DNA from: Gammaproteobacteria bacterium
GTDB lineage: Bacteria > Pseudomonadota > Gammaproteobacteria > JAJPIJ01
DNA: 53,407 nt
Reading direction: 5' to 3'
Assembly (NCBI GenBank): GCA_022071965.1
Contig: JAJVIQ010000030.1
Span: forward strand, 1-53,407
The position numbers were made by a program, and so were the translations under genes. The notes beneath the pieces are model-generated. The model ran no database searches. It saw nothing but the letters and a program-made list of their open reading frames with translations, and was not told the origin of the DNA. The first letter of the stretch is position 1; every line of letters starts with the position of its first letter. Below are positions 19,956 to 26,707 of the stretch, in pieces.

Positions 19956-20069
19956 CGAGGCGACGAATCGCACCGGTGCCGGCCGGGCCCTGGTTCGGAA
20001 GACGATGTCAGACCCATTGTCAGCCCTCGTAACGAACGGCTACCGCCTCGTCCTCAGCCGGAGCTTGCC

Positions 20070-20401
20070 ATGCCATCACCGCAGGAAATAACACTGCGCC
20101 TGGTCTTTCCGCAGTGGCAAGGCGACAATGACCTGCCTTACTGCTTGTCGATCTTGATGTGCTTGACCCCTCGATGTCTGGGGCGTTGTTGTTCGCCAGG
20201 CCGAACGTGCCCGCCGATACCTTTGACGGTATTGCGGAGGGGAACCTGACGATGGACGGGATCGTACGGTTGCTGGGCGATGTCGCGGCGGCTGCCGATG
20301 TGGTCGGTCCCGGCATTGCCGAGCATCTGCCCTGGAATGCGCTGGCGCTGAAGAACATGCCGGCGAAACTGCCGCTGATCGGAGCACCTGTCAGAGCCTG
20401 A
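20070..20401 (+). pseudogene. Arginase-family gene with its middle deleted
   Basis: From ATG 20070 the sequence encodes ITLRLVFPQWQGDNDLPY, the N-terminus of a bacterial arginase-family protein of about 290 residues. At about 20139 the homology jumps to another frame, LLVDLDVLDPSMSGALLFAR continuing to IAEHLPWNALALKNMPAKL, which is the C-terminal quarter of the same family with its DLDVLDP manganese-site motif. Roughly 190 codons in between, including the first metal-binding motifs, are missing, and the two pieces are out of frame. The remnant cannot encode an active ureohydrolase. It borders the HEAT-hydrolase module. Confidence 0.8.
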
Positions 20402-20425
20402 TCCAATGATTAGAGGGAGGCTGCC

Positions 20426-21577
20426 ATGTCGCGCTATCCGTACATCGAAAAGCCGCTGAAAGGTGTCGCCAGCTTCTCCAGGGTCGGCGAGGACAGCTCC
20501 CAGTCACAGGCCGCCGTGCTCCTCATGCTTGGCCGCCAGCTACGCGGCGACGACGCTGCAACAGTCGCGCGCGCTCGCGCGGCCTCCGCGCACGGGAAAC
20601 TCGATGTCATTGGTCTGAAGAGCGAATCCGAATTTCCGGTGCCCAGGCTGCGGCCATCACCCGTGCGCCTGCTCAGTGCTGCCCGTCAGCAAAACCTCAG
20701 AAAAATGCACGGTGCCGGCGCGCTCACGGGGGAAAGTGAAAAAGCGTATCTGGATTGCGCCACACGGCTATACAAGAAACCGACAGTGGAGACGGCCGCT
20801 GATCTGTTCGAAATGTGCCTGAGGCATCCGCTGCCATTGGTAAAGATCGCGGCTGCCACCGCGTACTTTCCGGTTAGCGCCGAACCTGGACGGCTAATCA
20901 GGATCCTCAAGGCCGGCGTACGAAGCGAGGACTTGCTGGAGCGCGATATCGCAGCCACCGCCCTGGGCCGCATCGACCCGGCCTCCTCGGCACTGCGATT
21001 CCTGACACGCGCCAGACGAGCGCGGAAGAAAGGGGCTGCGAAAAAGCACACGGTCATGCTGGTCCACGGTACCTGGGCGGGTGACGCGGGATGGTGGCAG
21101 CCTGGTGGTGACTTTCACACTTTCATCAAGCGCCTGCGTTCGGATTTGTACAGCGCCGCGGATCGCTTCGAGTGGTCGGGCGGCTATAGCGACTTCGCGC
21201 GTTCGCAGGCCGCCGGTCACCTGAAGGCATGGGTCGATGATCACGCAGAGAGCGGCCTCGACCTGATGGGCCACAGTCATGGCGCCAACGTAATCATGCT
21301 TGCCACGTCCAACGGCACGAGAACCGGCAGGCTCGTCCTCCTCAGTTGCCCGGTCCATGTGGACAAGTACTTCCCGGATTTCGGCAACTGCGCCAGCGTA
21401 TGCTCCGTTCGGGTAAAGCTGGACCTGGTCATTCTCGCGGACCGCGGTGGCCAGAAGTTCACCGATCCCCGCATTAAAGAGAATGTCCTGCCGATCTGGT
21501 TCAATCACAGTGCTACACATGATCCCGCGGTCTGGACGAAATACAACGTCGCCGCAAAGATCGGGTTGCGATCGTGA
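20426..21577 (+). CDS. HEAT-repeat/alpha-beta hydrolase fusion protein
   Basis: 383 residues. About residues 90-205 are helical repeats (LFEMCLRHPLPLVKIAAATA, DLLERDIAATALGRIDPASS) that look like HEAT or PBS-lyase repeats. From residue 209 a lipase-like alpha/beta hydrolase follows: VMLVHGTWAGDAGWW supplies the oxyanion strand, LMGHSHGANVIML the nucleophile elbow with S284, and D339 and H361 or H365 are candidate triad partners. No signal peptide is seen. The ribosome site AGGGAGG precedes ATG 20426. Base composition is visibly lower in GC than the flanks (34 of 60 in 20701-20760 by my count). The next gene begins directly after the stop. Substrate unknown; phospholipase or esterase are possibilities. 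Confidence 0.7.
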   Translation: MSRYPYIEKPLKGVASFSRVGEDSSQSQAAVLLMLGRQLRGDDAATVARARAASAHGKLDVIGLKSESEFPVPRLRPSPVRLLSAARQQNLRKMHGAGALTGESEKAYLDCATRLYKKPTVETAADLFEMCLRHPLPLVKIAAATAYFPVSAEPGRLIRILKAGVRSEDLLERDIAATALGRIDPASSALRFLTRARRARKKGAAKKHTVMLVHGTWAGDAGWWQPGGDFHTFIKRLRSDLYSAADRFEWSGGYSDFARSQAAGHLKAWVDDHAESGLDLMGHSHGANVIMLATSNGTRTGRLVLLSCPVHVDKYFPDFGNCASVCSVRVKLDLVILADRGGQKFTDPRIKENVLPIWFNHSATHDPAVWTKYNVAAKIGLRS

Positions 21578-21916
21578 ATGAAACTGTGTGAGGCATCCAA
21601 GCTGTTTGCCGCACACTGCCTGTGGCGGGCCACTGGCGCGAAATATGCGGGCCGCGTTCTTGTCCGTGGGCTGACTTCCAGCGACGAGAACAATCGACTT
21701 GTCGCTGGCATGCTGCTGGTGCGTAGCGGAGGCAGGGCTCGTCCTCTTTACCGTGAGGCGCTCGAGAGTGGCTCGCCGTCAGCGCTCCTGTTGCGTGTGA
21801 TCGGCGATAGCGGAATCCGAGACTTGAAGTCGCAAGTCGCACGCTACGTCGACAGTGACGATCCGAACGTGGCGCGGGCCGCTGCATACGCCCTGGACGC
21901 GCTGGGTCGGAGTTGA
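21578..21916 (+). CDS. Small HEAT-repeat-like protein
   Basis: 112 residues, helical. Segments such as LVAGMLLVRSGGRARPLYRE, ALLLRVIGDSGIRDLKSQVA and DPNVARAAAYALDALGRS are two to three HEAT-type repeats. Its ATG follows the TGA of the hydrolase gene with no gap, so the two are almost certainly co-translated and probably interact. The pair resembles an enzyme with a partner or inhibitor, but nothing here proves that. It could also be a separated C-terminal part of the hydrolase protein. Confidence 0.6.
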   Translation: MKLCEASKLFAAHCLWRATGAKYAGRVLVRGLTSSDENNRLVAGMLLVRSGGRARPLYREALESGSPSALLLRVIGDSGIRDLKSQVARYVDSDDPNVARAAAYALDALGRS

Positions 21917-22034
21917 TATTTGCCGCCTCCTCGACGGAGCCGGTCGTTCAATTCGCGCTCGGCGCATCAAGGCAGCCGGCCGTGGCGCCGGAGGCAAAAA
22001 GGGCGGTCCTGGAAAGGCTTGGGCTGGCCGGGGA

Positions 22035-22310
22035 TCAGCGGCCGTTCTCGTACGTCGAGGGAGTGATCCGGGCGCGGGCGAGGTACTCGCGCAGGTGCCG
22101 GACTTCCTGCCGATCGAGCACGTTGCTGTGATGCGGGTGGTGCAGTACGCCTTCCGCGCCATTGAGCAGCACTCGCACGCGGGCGCCGGAAAGCTGCTCG
22201 ATGGTTGCCCCCAGATGACTCAGCAGGGACTCGACCTCCCGCCAGTGGATGTTGCCACTGATGGGGTCGTGGAAGATGGCGCGGATCAGCTTTTCGTGCT
22301 TATGGCTCAT
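22035..22310 (-). CDS. Solitary HicA-like toxin-family protein
   Basis: 91 residues. HKHEKLIRAIFHDPISGNIH, WREVESLLSHLGATIEQLSG and ARVRVLLNGAEGVLHHPHHS give the short dsRBD-like alpha-beta-beta-beta-alpha fold of HicA mRNA interferases, in the lineage usually annotated as HicA family and often without a HicB. The canonical catalytic His region (GSHH) is not clearly conserved, so activity is doubtful. I see no convincing HicB-like antitoxin on either side; a 72-codon Arg-rich frame overlapping the start by ATGA does not look coding. Function uncertain. Confidence 0.6.
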   Translation of the reverse strand: MSHKHEKLIRAIFHDPISGNIHWREVESLLSHLGATIEQLSGARVRVLLNGAEGVLHHPHHSNVLDRQEVRHLREYLARARITPSTYENGR

Positions 22311-22537
22311 CGGTGTCGCTCACGGCCGGGGACGGGCGCCGGCACAGGATACCTCACCTGCCGCGCGGGCGATCCGTGCGCTCGGTGATCCAATTCAGCG
22401 CGGCCGCACGCGCTTCGTTCCCCATGGAGGCCGGAGCGGCATCGTCCGGATCGTCGCGCCCCCCAGGCGCAGAGCGTGCCCGCCCGGCTTGCCCGTGCCG
22501 TCGGCAGATCGTCGACGCCAGCCATGACACTTTACGG

Positions 22538-22553
22538 CGCCCCGTTCGGGGCG
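22538..22553 (+). terminator. Hairpin with short T-rich tail
   Basis: CGCCCC-GTTC-GGGGCG (6-bp stem) followed by ATTCTTGATT. No plus-strand gene ends close upstream, so its origin is unclear. Confidence 0.35.
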
Positions 22554-22557
22554 ATTC

Positions 22558-22571
22558 TTGATTGGCGTCAA
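22558..22571. promoter_or_regulatory. FNR/Anr-type dyad upstream of the PAS gene
   Basis: TTGAT-TGGC-GTCAA matches the FNR consensus TTGAT-N4-ATCAA at 9 of 10 positions, centred about 80 bases before the PAS gene start. If used, it would place that gene under oxygen control; no clear -10 was found. Confidence 0.4.
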
Positions 22572-22644
22572 TGCCGATTCCGGCAAGCGATCTCCAATCC
22601 GTTCTCATCGGCGACCCCGGCCGCCGGCCGAACGTGGAGATCGC

Positions 22645-23055
22645 ATGCAGCCCATCTTTTCCAAGGTCATCGCCCCCCTGCTGGATGCGCTCCCGGATGC
22701 GATCCTGCTCGTCGACGAGCGCGGTCAGATCATGTTCGCGAACCTGGCGGTGCGAGACCTGCTCGGATACGAACCGCCCGGGCTCGTCGGTCAGCAGGTC
22801 AGCATGCTCGTACCTGCACACTCCCGCGCTCCGCACCAGCGGCTGATGGCCGCGTTCTGGCAGGAGCCCAGGCGCCGCGCCATGACCACCCGACCCTTTC
22901 TGCATGCACTCTCCAGGGCCGGCGAGGAGGTGCCGGTCACCATCTCCCTGGCGCCGATTGTTCTTTCAGGGACGCGGTGTTGTGTCGCGGCATTGCGCGA
23001 TGCGTCCCCCATGCAGGATCGGATCACCAGCACCTCGGGCGGGATCGGGCTCTGA
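22645..23055 (+). CDS. Stand-alone PAS-domain protein
   Basis: 136 residues, essentially one PAS domain: LLDALPDAILLVDERGQIMF, ANLAVRDLLGYEPPGLVGQQ, then HALSRAGEEVPVTISLAPIV and CVAALRDASPMQDRI. There is no histidine kinase, GGDEF or methyl-accepting domain attached, so it is either a free sensor module or the remaining N-terminus of a larger signalling gene; the sequence after residue 125 (STSGGIGL) is short and unstructured. GTGGAG precedes ATG 22645. Neighbouring remnants of an EAL gene at 24069 make a truncated GGDEF/EAL origin conceivable, but no such link is visible in the sequence. Confidence 0.75.
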   Translation: MQPIFSKVIAPLLDALPDAILLVDERGQIMFANLAVRDLLGYEPPGLVGQQVSMLVPAHSRAPHQRLMAAFWQEPRRRAMTTRPFLHALSRAGEEVPVTISLAPIVLSGTRCCVAALRDASPMQDRITSTSGGIGL

Positions 23056-23287
23056 TACGCCGCGGACCGGGGTTCCGGGCCCGCCTTCGTCCACGCTCGC
23101 CGGTTGGGCGAGAACCGGTACAGGGGGTCGAGCCTAAAAGGGGCCGAGACGCGCAGGCGTGCAGCGCGGATCGAATCGATTTACTCCTGCCCCATGTGCC
23201 GGGATGGCTTGCCGTGCAGGCGGCAGGCGCCTAACCTTGCGAAAAGGGGCGGCAAGGCAGTCGTCACCCGGCCCCGGGGGGATCCGC

Positions 23288-23635
23288 ATGGCGAGGCGAA
23301 CTGTCATGGCGCTGGTGGTACTCATGCTCGCACTCGCCGCGTGGGGGGTGTTCTTCGAAAACAATGCCATCTCGATCGTGATCGACGGGAGGGAGATCAC
23401 CGGCCCCATGAAAGGGGCAATCGGGGCGGGCGGGATGCTGGTCGCGTTGATCGCGCTGATCTGCGCGGCGACGCTGCTCGTGTTCGTGGTCACCGGGCTG
23501 GGGATCATCGTGCTCGGGATCCTGATCCTTTTCGGCGCAATCGGGCTGGCCACCGCGTCGCCGCTGCTGCTGACCCTGCTGATCCCGGTGGCCGTCGTCT
23601 GGCTCGTCGTCGCCATGACGGGTCGCAAGGTCTAG
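23288..23635 (+). CDS. Small integral membrane protein
   Basis: 115 residues with three strong hydrophobic helices: MALVVLMLALAAWGVFFENN, GMLVALIALICAATLLVFVV and a long C-terminal ILGIL/LLTLLIPVAVVWLVVAM region. A short polar loop DGREITGPMKGAIG lies between the first two. GGGGGGATCCGC precedes ATG 23288. No family is recognised. It lies in the decayed region but has an intact frame. Confidence 0.65.
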   Translation: MARRTVMALVVLMLALAAWGVFFENNAISIVIDGREITGPMKGAIGAGGMLVALIALICAATLLVFVVTGLGIIVLGILILFGAIGLATASPLLLTLLIPVAVVWLVVAMTGRKV

Positions 23636-23640
23636 CCGCG

Positions 23641-24003
23641 CGCGGCAAGTACTTCAATCCGCCGACGATACTCACGAGCAGCTTCGAGAATGGCCCTGAC
23701 GGGCCGCTCGTGCCCGCGCTGCGGGACATGTTCCCGAATACGCCGTACATCGCCCGCCCCGGCAACATCAAGGCCCGGGATACCGATGCCTCGGGCACTT
23801 TCAACGAGGTCACCCCTCACACCGCCCGGCTGAGGATGCATGCCGTCGGCGTGCAGTTGATGAACTGGTTCGGCATGGCATGCGAACCGCGCCGCGACTG
23901 GCGCAACGACACCGAAGGTCCCGGGACGCTGTTCTCCAATCACATACCGAACTACCGGGATCTCATGACCACCTACTTCATCCTCGCGGGCGGGAAGGCA
24001 TGA
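23641..24003 (+). pseudogene. C-terminal fragment of an unidentified gene
   Basis: In frame 1 a coherent protein stretch of about 120 residues ends at TGA 24001-24003: TSSFENGPDGPLVPALRDMF, NTPYIARPGNIKARDTDASG, MHAVGVQLMNWFGMACEPRR and NYRDLMTTYFILAGGKA. It starts abruptly just after the membrane-protein stop and has no own start with ribosome site, so it appears to be the 3' end of a gene whose front part was lost. I do not recognise the family. Confidence 0.5.
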
Positions 24004-24068
24004 AGCGCGGCGGGATCGATCCTGCCGACGGTCGCGCCCGCAGTCCGCTCCGGGCGGCCAGCGGCTGA

Positions 24069-24122
24069 ATGGCGCACAACCTGCGGCTGAAGGTCGTGGC
24101 CGAGGGCGTCGAGCCCGCCGCC
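24069..24122 (+). pseudogene. EAL-domain remnant
   Basis: MAHNLRLKVVAEGVEPAAA is the well-known helix-strand motif near the end of cyclic di-GMP phosphodiesterase EAL domains (usually LGLKVVAEGVET). An in-frame TGA stands immediately before it and homology stops within 20 residues, so only a scrap of the gene remains. Confidence 0.6.
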
Positions 24123-24170
24123 GCGTCCTGTGTCCCCGCCTCCGTGCGTGCGGGAGGCAGGACCGTAGAC

Positions 24171-24443
24171 TCAGGGCTGGTTCACCAGCACCAGTTGCGC
24201 CGGCATGGGCGTCGGAAATCCGCGCTTCGCCAGTGCCTCCTTGATCACGCGGTTGCCATCGAAATAGACCTGCCAGTAATGGTCGTTGTGGCAGTAGGGC
24301 CGCACGGCGAGCACCGGTCCGATCAGGTTGAACTCGAGGATCTCGACCTCGACCGGGGGCTCGGAAACGGCGTTGGGAACGGAGCCTGCCTCCTTACGCA
24401 GAAGCTCCATGGCCGAGACGTGATCGGCGTTGCCCGCCAACTG
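24171..24443 (-). pseudogene. C-terminal remnant of an MscS-family mechanosensitive channel gene
   Basis: On the minus strand the frame ending at 24171 encodes VEILEFNLIGPVLAVRPYCH, NDHYWQVYFDGNRVIKEALA and KRGFPTPMPAQLVLVNQP, the cytoplasmic C-terminal domain of small MscS channels, preceded by ADHVSAMELLRKEAGSVPNA. The membrane helices and the beta domain are absent: upstream of about 24443 the frame becomes Arg-rich and meets the 3' end of dacB. The remaining 90 residues cannot form a channel. Confidence 0.7.
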
Positions 24444-24548
24444 GCACAAGCGTTGTGAACTTCGATTGCGTTCTTGGCGAGGCTTTCGCTCACCGTGGAG
24501 CAAGCGCCTGACCGTCATGCGACACGAGCGTGAAGGCGGTGACCATTC

Positions 24549-25973
24549 TCAGCGCAGGCAGCAGCCCTCGTCGCCCTGCGACCACGCCCAGTCGACCACC
24601 GCATCGAGAAACGGCTGCGCGCGGATCGCGTTCTTGTGATTGACGATGCAGACCACGATCAGCCAGCGGCCGCGATAATCCTGCAGGTAGCCGGCGATGG
24701 CGCGAACGCCCTCGAGATAGCCGCTCTTCATGTGTGCCTTGCCGGCGGCCCCGGAGGACTTCAACCGACGACGCAGCGTTCCGTCCACCGCCGGGATCGG
24801 CAGGGACGCCAGGTATTCGGGCATCAGCGGGCTCTCCCAGCCGCGCTCCAGGATGCGGGCGAGATTGCCGGCACTGATGCGCTCCTCGCGCGAGAGCCCC
24901 GAGCCGTTCTCCAGCACGAGCTCCGGGATCTCCATGCCCGCCTGCCGCAGCCATTCGCGAACGGCGATGTCGGCGCTGGCGGTGGACGCCGACTGTGCGC
25001 CTGCGCTCAGGCCCAGGGTGAGGTAGAGCTGGCGCGCCATGACGTTGTTGCTCCACTTGTTGATGTCGCGGATGACTTCGGAGACGGGCGGGGACTGCCA
25101 CGTGCTCATCAGGCGCGCCGAGGCGGGGACGAACCCGTCGCGCACCTTGCCCCCGAACGTCCCGCCCAGTTCTTCCCACGTCTGCCCGAACACCGCCTCG
25201 AGATATTCATTGGGCGTCAGCAGGCTGAAGTTCTTGCTCTTCTCGCCGCAACCCCTGGGGAATCTCCCCTGGAAGACCAGTTGCGCCTGCTCCGCGTCCG
25301 CCTGAGGGTTCTCCGGCCAGTACTGGCATGACCCCTTGCCGAGGGAAAGCTGATTGACGATGCGGACCCCGGGGAGATCGGGCATCGAGGTGATCGTGAC
25401 CTTGCCGCTCGGCTCATCCGGGAGGAACTGCAGGCGCACGGACTTGAAGTTCAGCAGCAGGGCGTCCGGCGGGACGTTGTACGGGCGCGTGGGCCGGTTG
25501 TCGAATTGTCCCGGGTCGATGTCCTCCAGCGCGAAGAGGCTGCGATCGACGATGAGATCACCGCGTATGTCCTTCAGGCCGCGAGCACGCAGGTCCTTCA
25601 GGAGCAGCCAGAAGTTCTCGATCGTGAGCTTCGGATCGCCGCCGCCCTTGAACACGAGGTCGCCCTCCAGCACGCCGTCACGCAGCGGCCCATCGGCGTA
25701 GACCTCCGTCTGCCAGGTGTGGGCGGGGCCGAGCAGTTCGAGCGCCGCCAGCGTGGTGAGGAGCTTCATGGTCGAGGCCGGATTCATCGCACGGTCCTCG
25801 TTCCACGACAGGAGCGGCTGAGTCGCGCCGATCTCCTTGACGTGCAGCCCGACGGCCTCGGGTGGAACCTGGCTCGCGGCGAGCTTCGCGCTCAGGGCAG
25901 GCGGCCACTGCTGGGCATGCGCGGAGCCGGCCGCGATCAGCCAGACCAACACGACGAACAATCTTCTTCGCAT
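24549..25973 (-). CDS. dacB: D-alanyl-D-alanine carboxypeptidase/endopeptidase (S13, DacB/PBP4)
   Basis: 474 residues with a signal peptide (MRRRLFVVLVWLIAAGSAHA). The three penicillin-binding motifs are present: S67-T-M-K70 in NPASTMKLLTTLAA, S308-N-N310 in INKWSNNVMARQLYL, and K416-S-G418 in HMKSGYLEGVRAIAGY. PBP4-type enzymes trim and cleave peptidoglycan cross-links in the periplasm. Length fits the family. It stands alone; upstream is the divergent small exported protein gene and downstream the MscS remnant, so the normal neighbour may have been deleted. Confidence 0.93.
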   Translation of the reverse strand: MRRRLFVVLVWLIAAGSAHAQQWPPALSAKLAASQVPPEAVGLHVKEIGATQPLLSWNEDRAMNPASTMKLLTTLAALELLGPAHTWQTEVYADGPLRDGVLEGDLVFKGGGDPKLTIENFWLLLKDLRARGLKDIRGDLIVDRSLFALEDIDPGQFDNRPTRPYNVPPDALLLNFKSVRLQFLPDEPSGKVTITSMPDLPGVRIVNQLSLGKGSCQYWPENPQADAEQAQLVFQGRFPRGCGEKSKNFSLLTPNEYLEAVFGQTWEELGGTFGGKVRDGFVPASARLMSTWQSPPVSEVIRDINKWSNNVMARQLYLTLGLSAGAQSASTASADIAVREWLRQAGMEIPELVLENGSGLSREERISAGNLARILERGWESPLMPEYLASLPIPAVDGTLRRRLKSSGAAGKAHMKSGYLEGVRAIAGYLQDYRGRWLIVVCIVNHKNAIRAQPFLDAVVDWAWSQGDEGCCLR

Positions 25974-26157
25974 TCAATCCTCCCGCTTCGCATCGACCGT
26001 GGCGCGGTGCAGCTCGCGGGCCACGCCACGCGGCGGCCGCCTCGCAGCCGGCGACCGATGGACCGGCTCGCAGGCGAATTCTAGCGACTGATTGGCCTGA
26101 AGGCAGCCCGCATGACCGCGCGCGACAACGGCATCGGGGACGATCTAGACTCTGACG

Positions 26158-26667
26158 ATGCGTATGTGGATGCATGCAGCGCCTGCCATCACGGCTCTCG
26201 CCCTGGGAGGCGCGATCGCGGCCGGACGCGTGCCCGCTGTGCCGGTCGGACAGGACTTCGTGCTCGAGGTCGGGCAGGCGGTGCTGGTCGAGGCGGCGGG
26301 TTTCGGCGTCACCTTCGTGGCGGTCACCGAGGATTCGCGCTGCCCGGCGGACGTCACCTGTGTCTGGGCGGGCAACGCCGTGGTCGAGTTGAAGGTGAGC
26401 ATGACCGATGCCCCCGACACGACCGTGACTCTCAACACGGACCTGGAGCCGAAGTCCATGACAATCGGGCAACATGCACTGCGCCTGGTCGCACTTGCGC
26501 CGGCTCCTCGCAGCGACGCGCCGATCGGACCCGGCGACTATGCGGCGACACTGCGCGTCGAGAAGATCGAGTTCGACCCCGTCGCCGGTCGGGACGCAGC
26601 GGCCGAGCCCGGCGCGACCGCAGCAGCGTTTGCGGCCGATTTCACTACCGTGAAGGCGCGCCTCTGA
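26158..26667 (+). CDS. Exported protein of unknown function (Cys-pair beta protein)
   Basis: 169 residues with a signal-like start (MRMWMHAAPAITALALGGAI). The mature part has FGVTFVAVTEDSRCPADVTC then VWAGNAVVELKVSMTD, a conserved CPxDVxCxWAGxA motif found in many proteobacterial exported proteins; the two Cys probably form a disulfide. A second strand-rich part reads ALRLVALAPAPRSDAPI and DYAATLRVEKIEF. No enzyme motif is visible. The start has only a weak ribosome site. Confidence 0.75.
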   Translation: MRMWMHAAPAITALALGGAIAAGRVPAVPVGQDFVLEVGQAVLVEAAGFGVTFVAVTEDSRCPADVTCVWAGNAVVELKVSMTDAPDTTVTLNTDLEPKSMTIGQHALRLVALAPAPRSDAPIGPGDYAATLRVEKIEFDPVAGRDAAAEPGATAAAFAADFTTVKARL

Positions 26668-26707
26668 GCGCGGTGCGCGGGAAGGAACCGACGTGCGCGC
26701 CGGGCTC

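Larger units (their letters stand above)
22311..22644. other. Intergenic region between hicA-like and PAS genes
   Basis: About 330 bases with only short Arg/Pro-rich open frames. It contains a hairpin with weak T-rich tail (22538-22553) and an FNR-like dyad (22558-22571). Confidence 0.4.

Noticed and set aside
20426-21916. Interpretation of the HEAT-hydrolase pair as a type VI effector-immunity pair
   Set aside because: There is no VgrG, PAAR, Hcp or signal sequence nearby; I keep it only as a hypothesis in the findings.
22307-22525. 72-codon frame overlapping the HicA-like start by ATGA, possible HicB
   Set aside because: The product is Arg/Gly/Pro-rich with no HicB motif, and the other strand and frames look equally noncoding.
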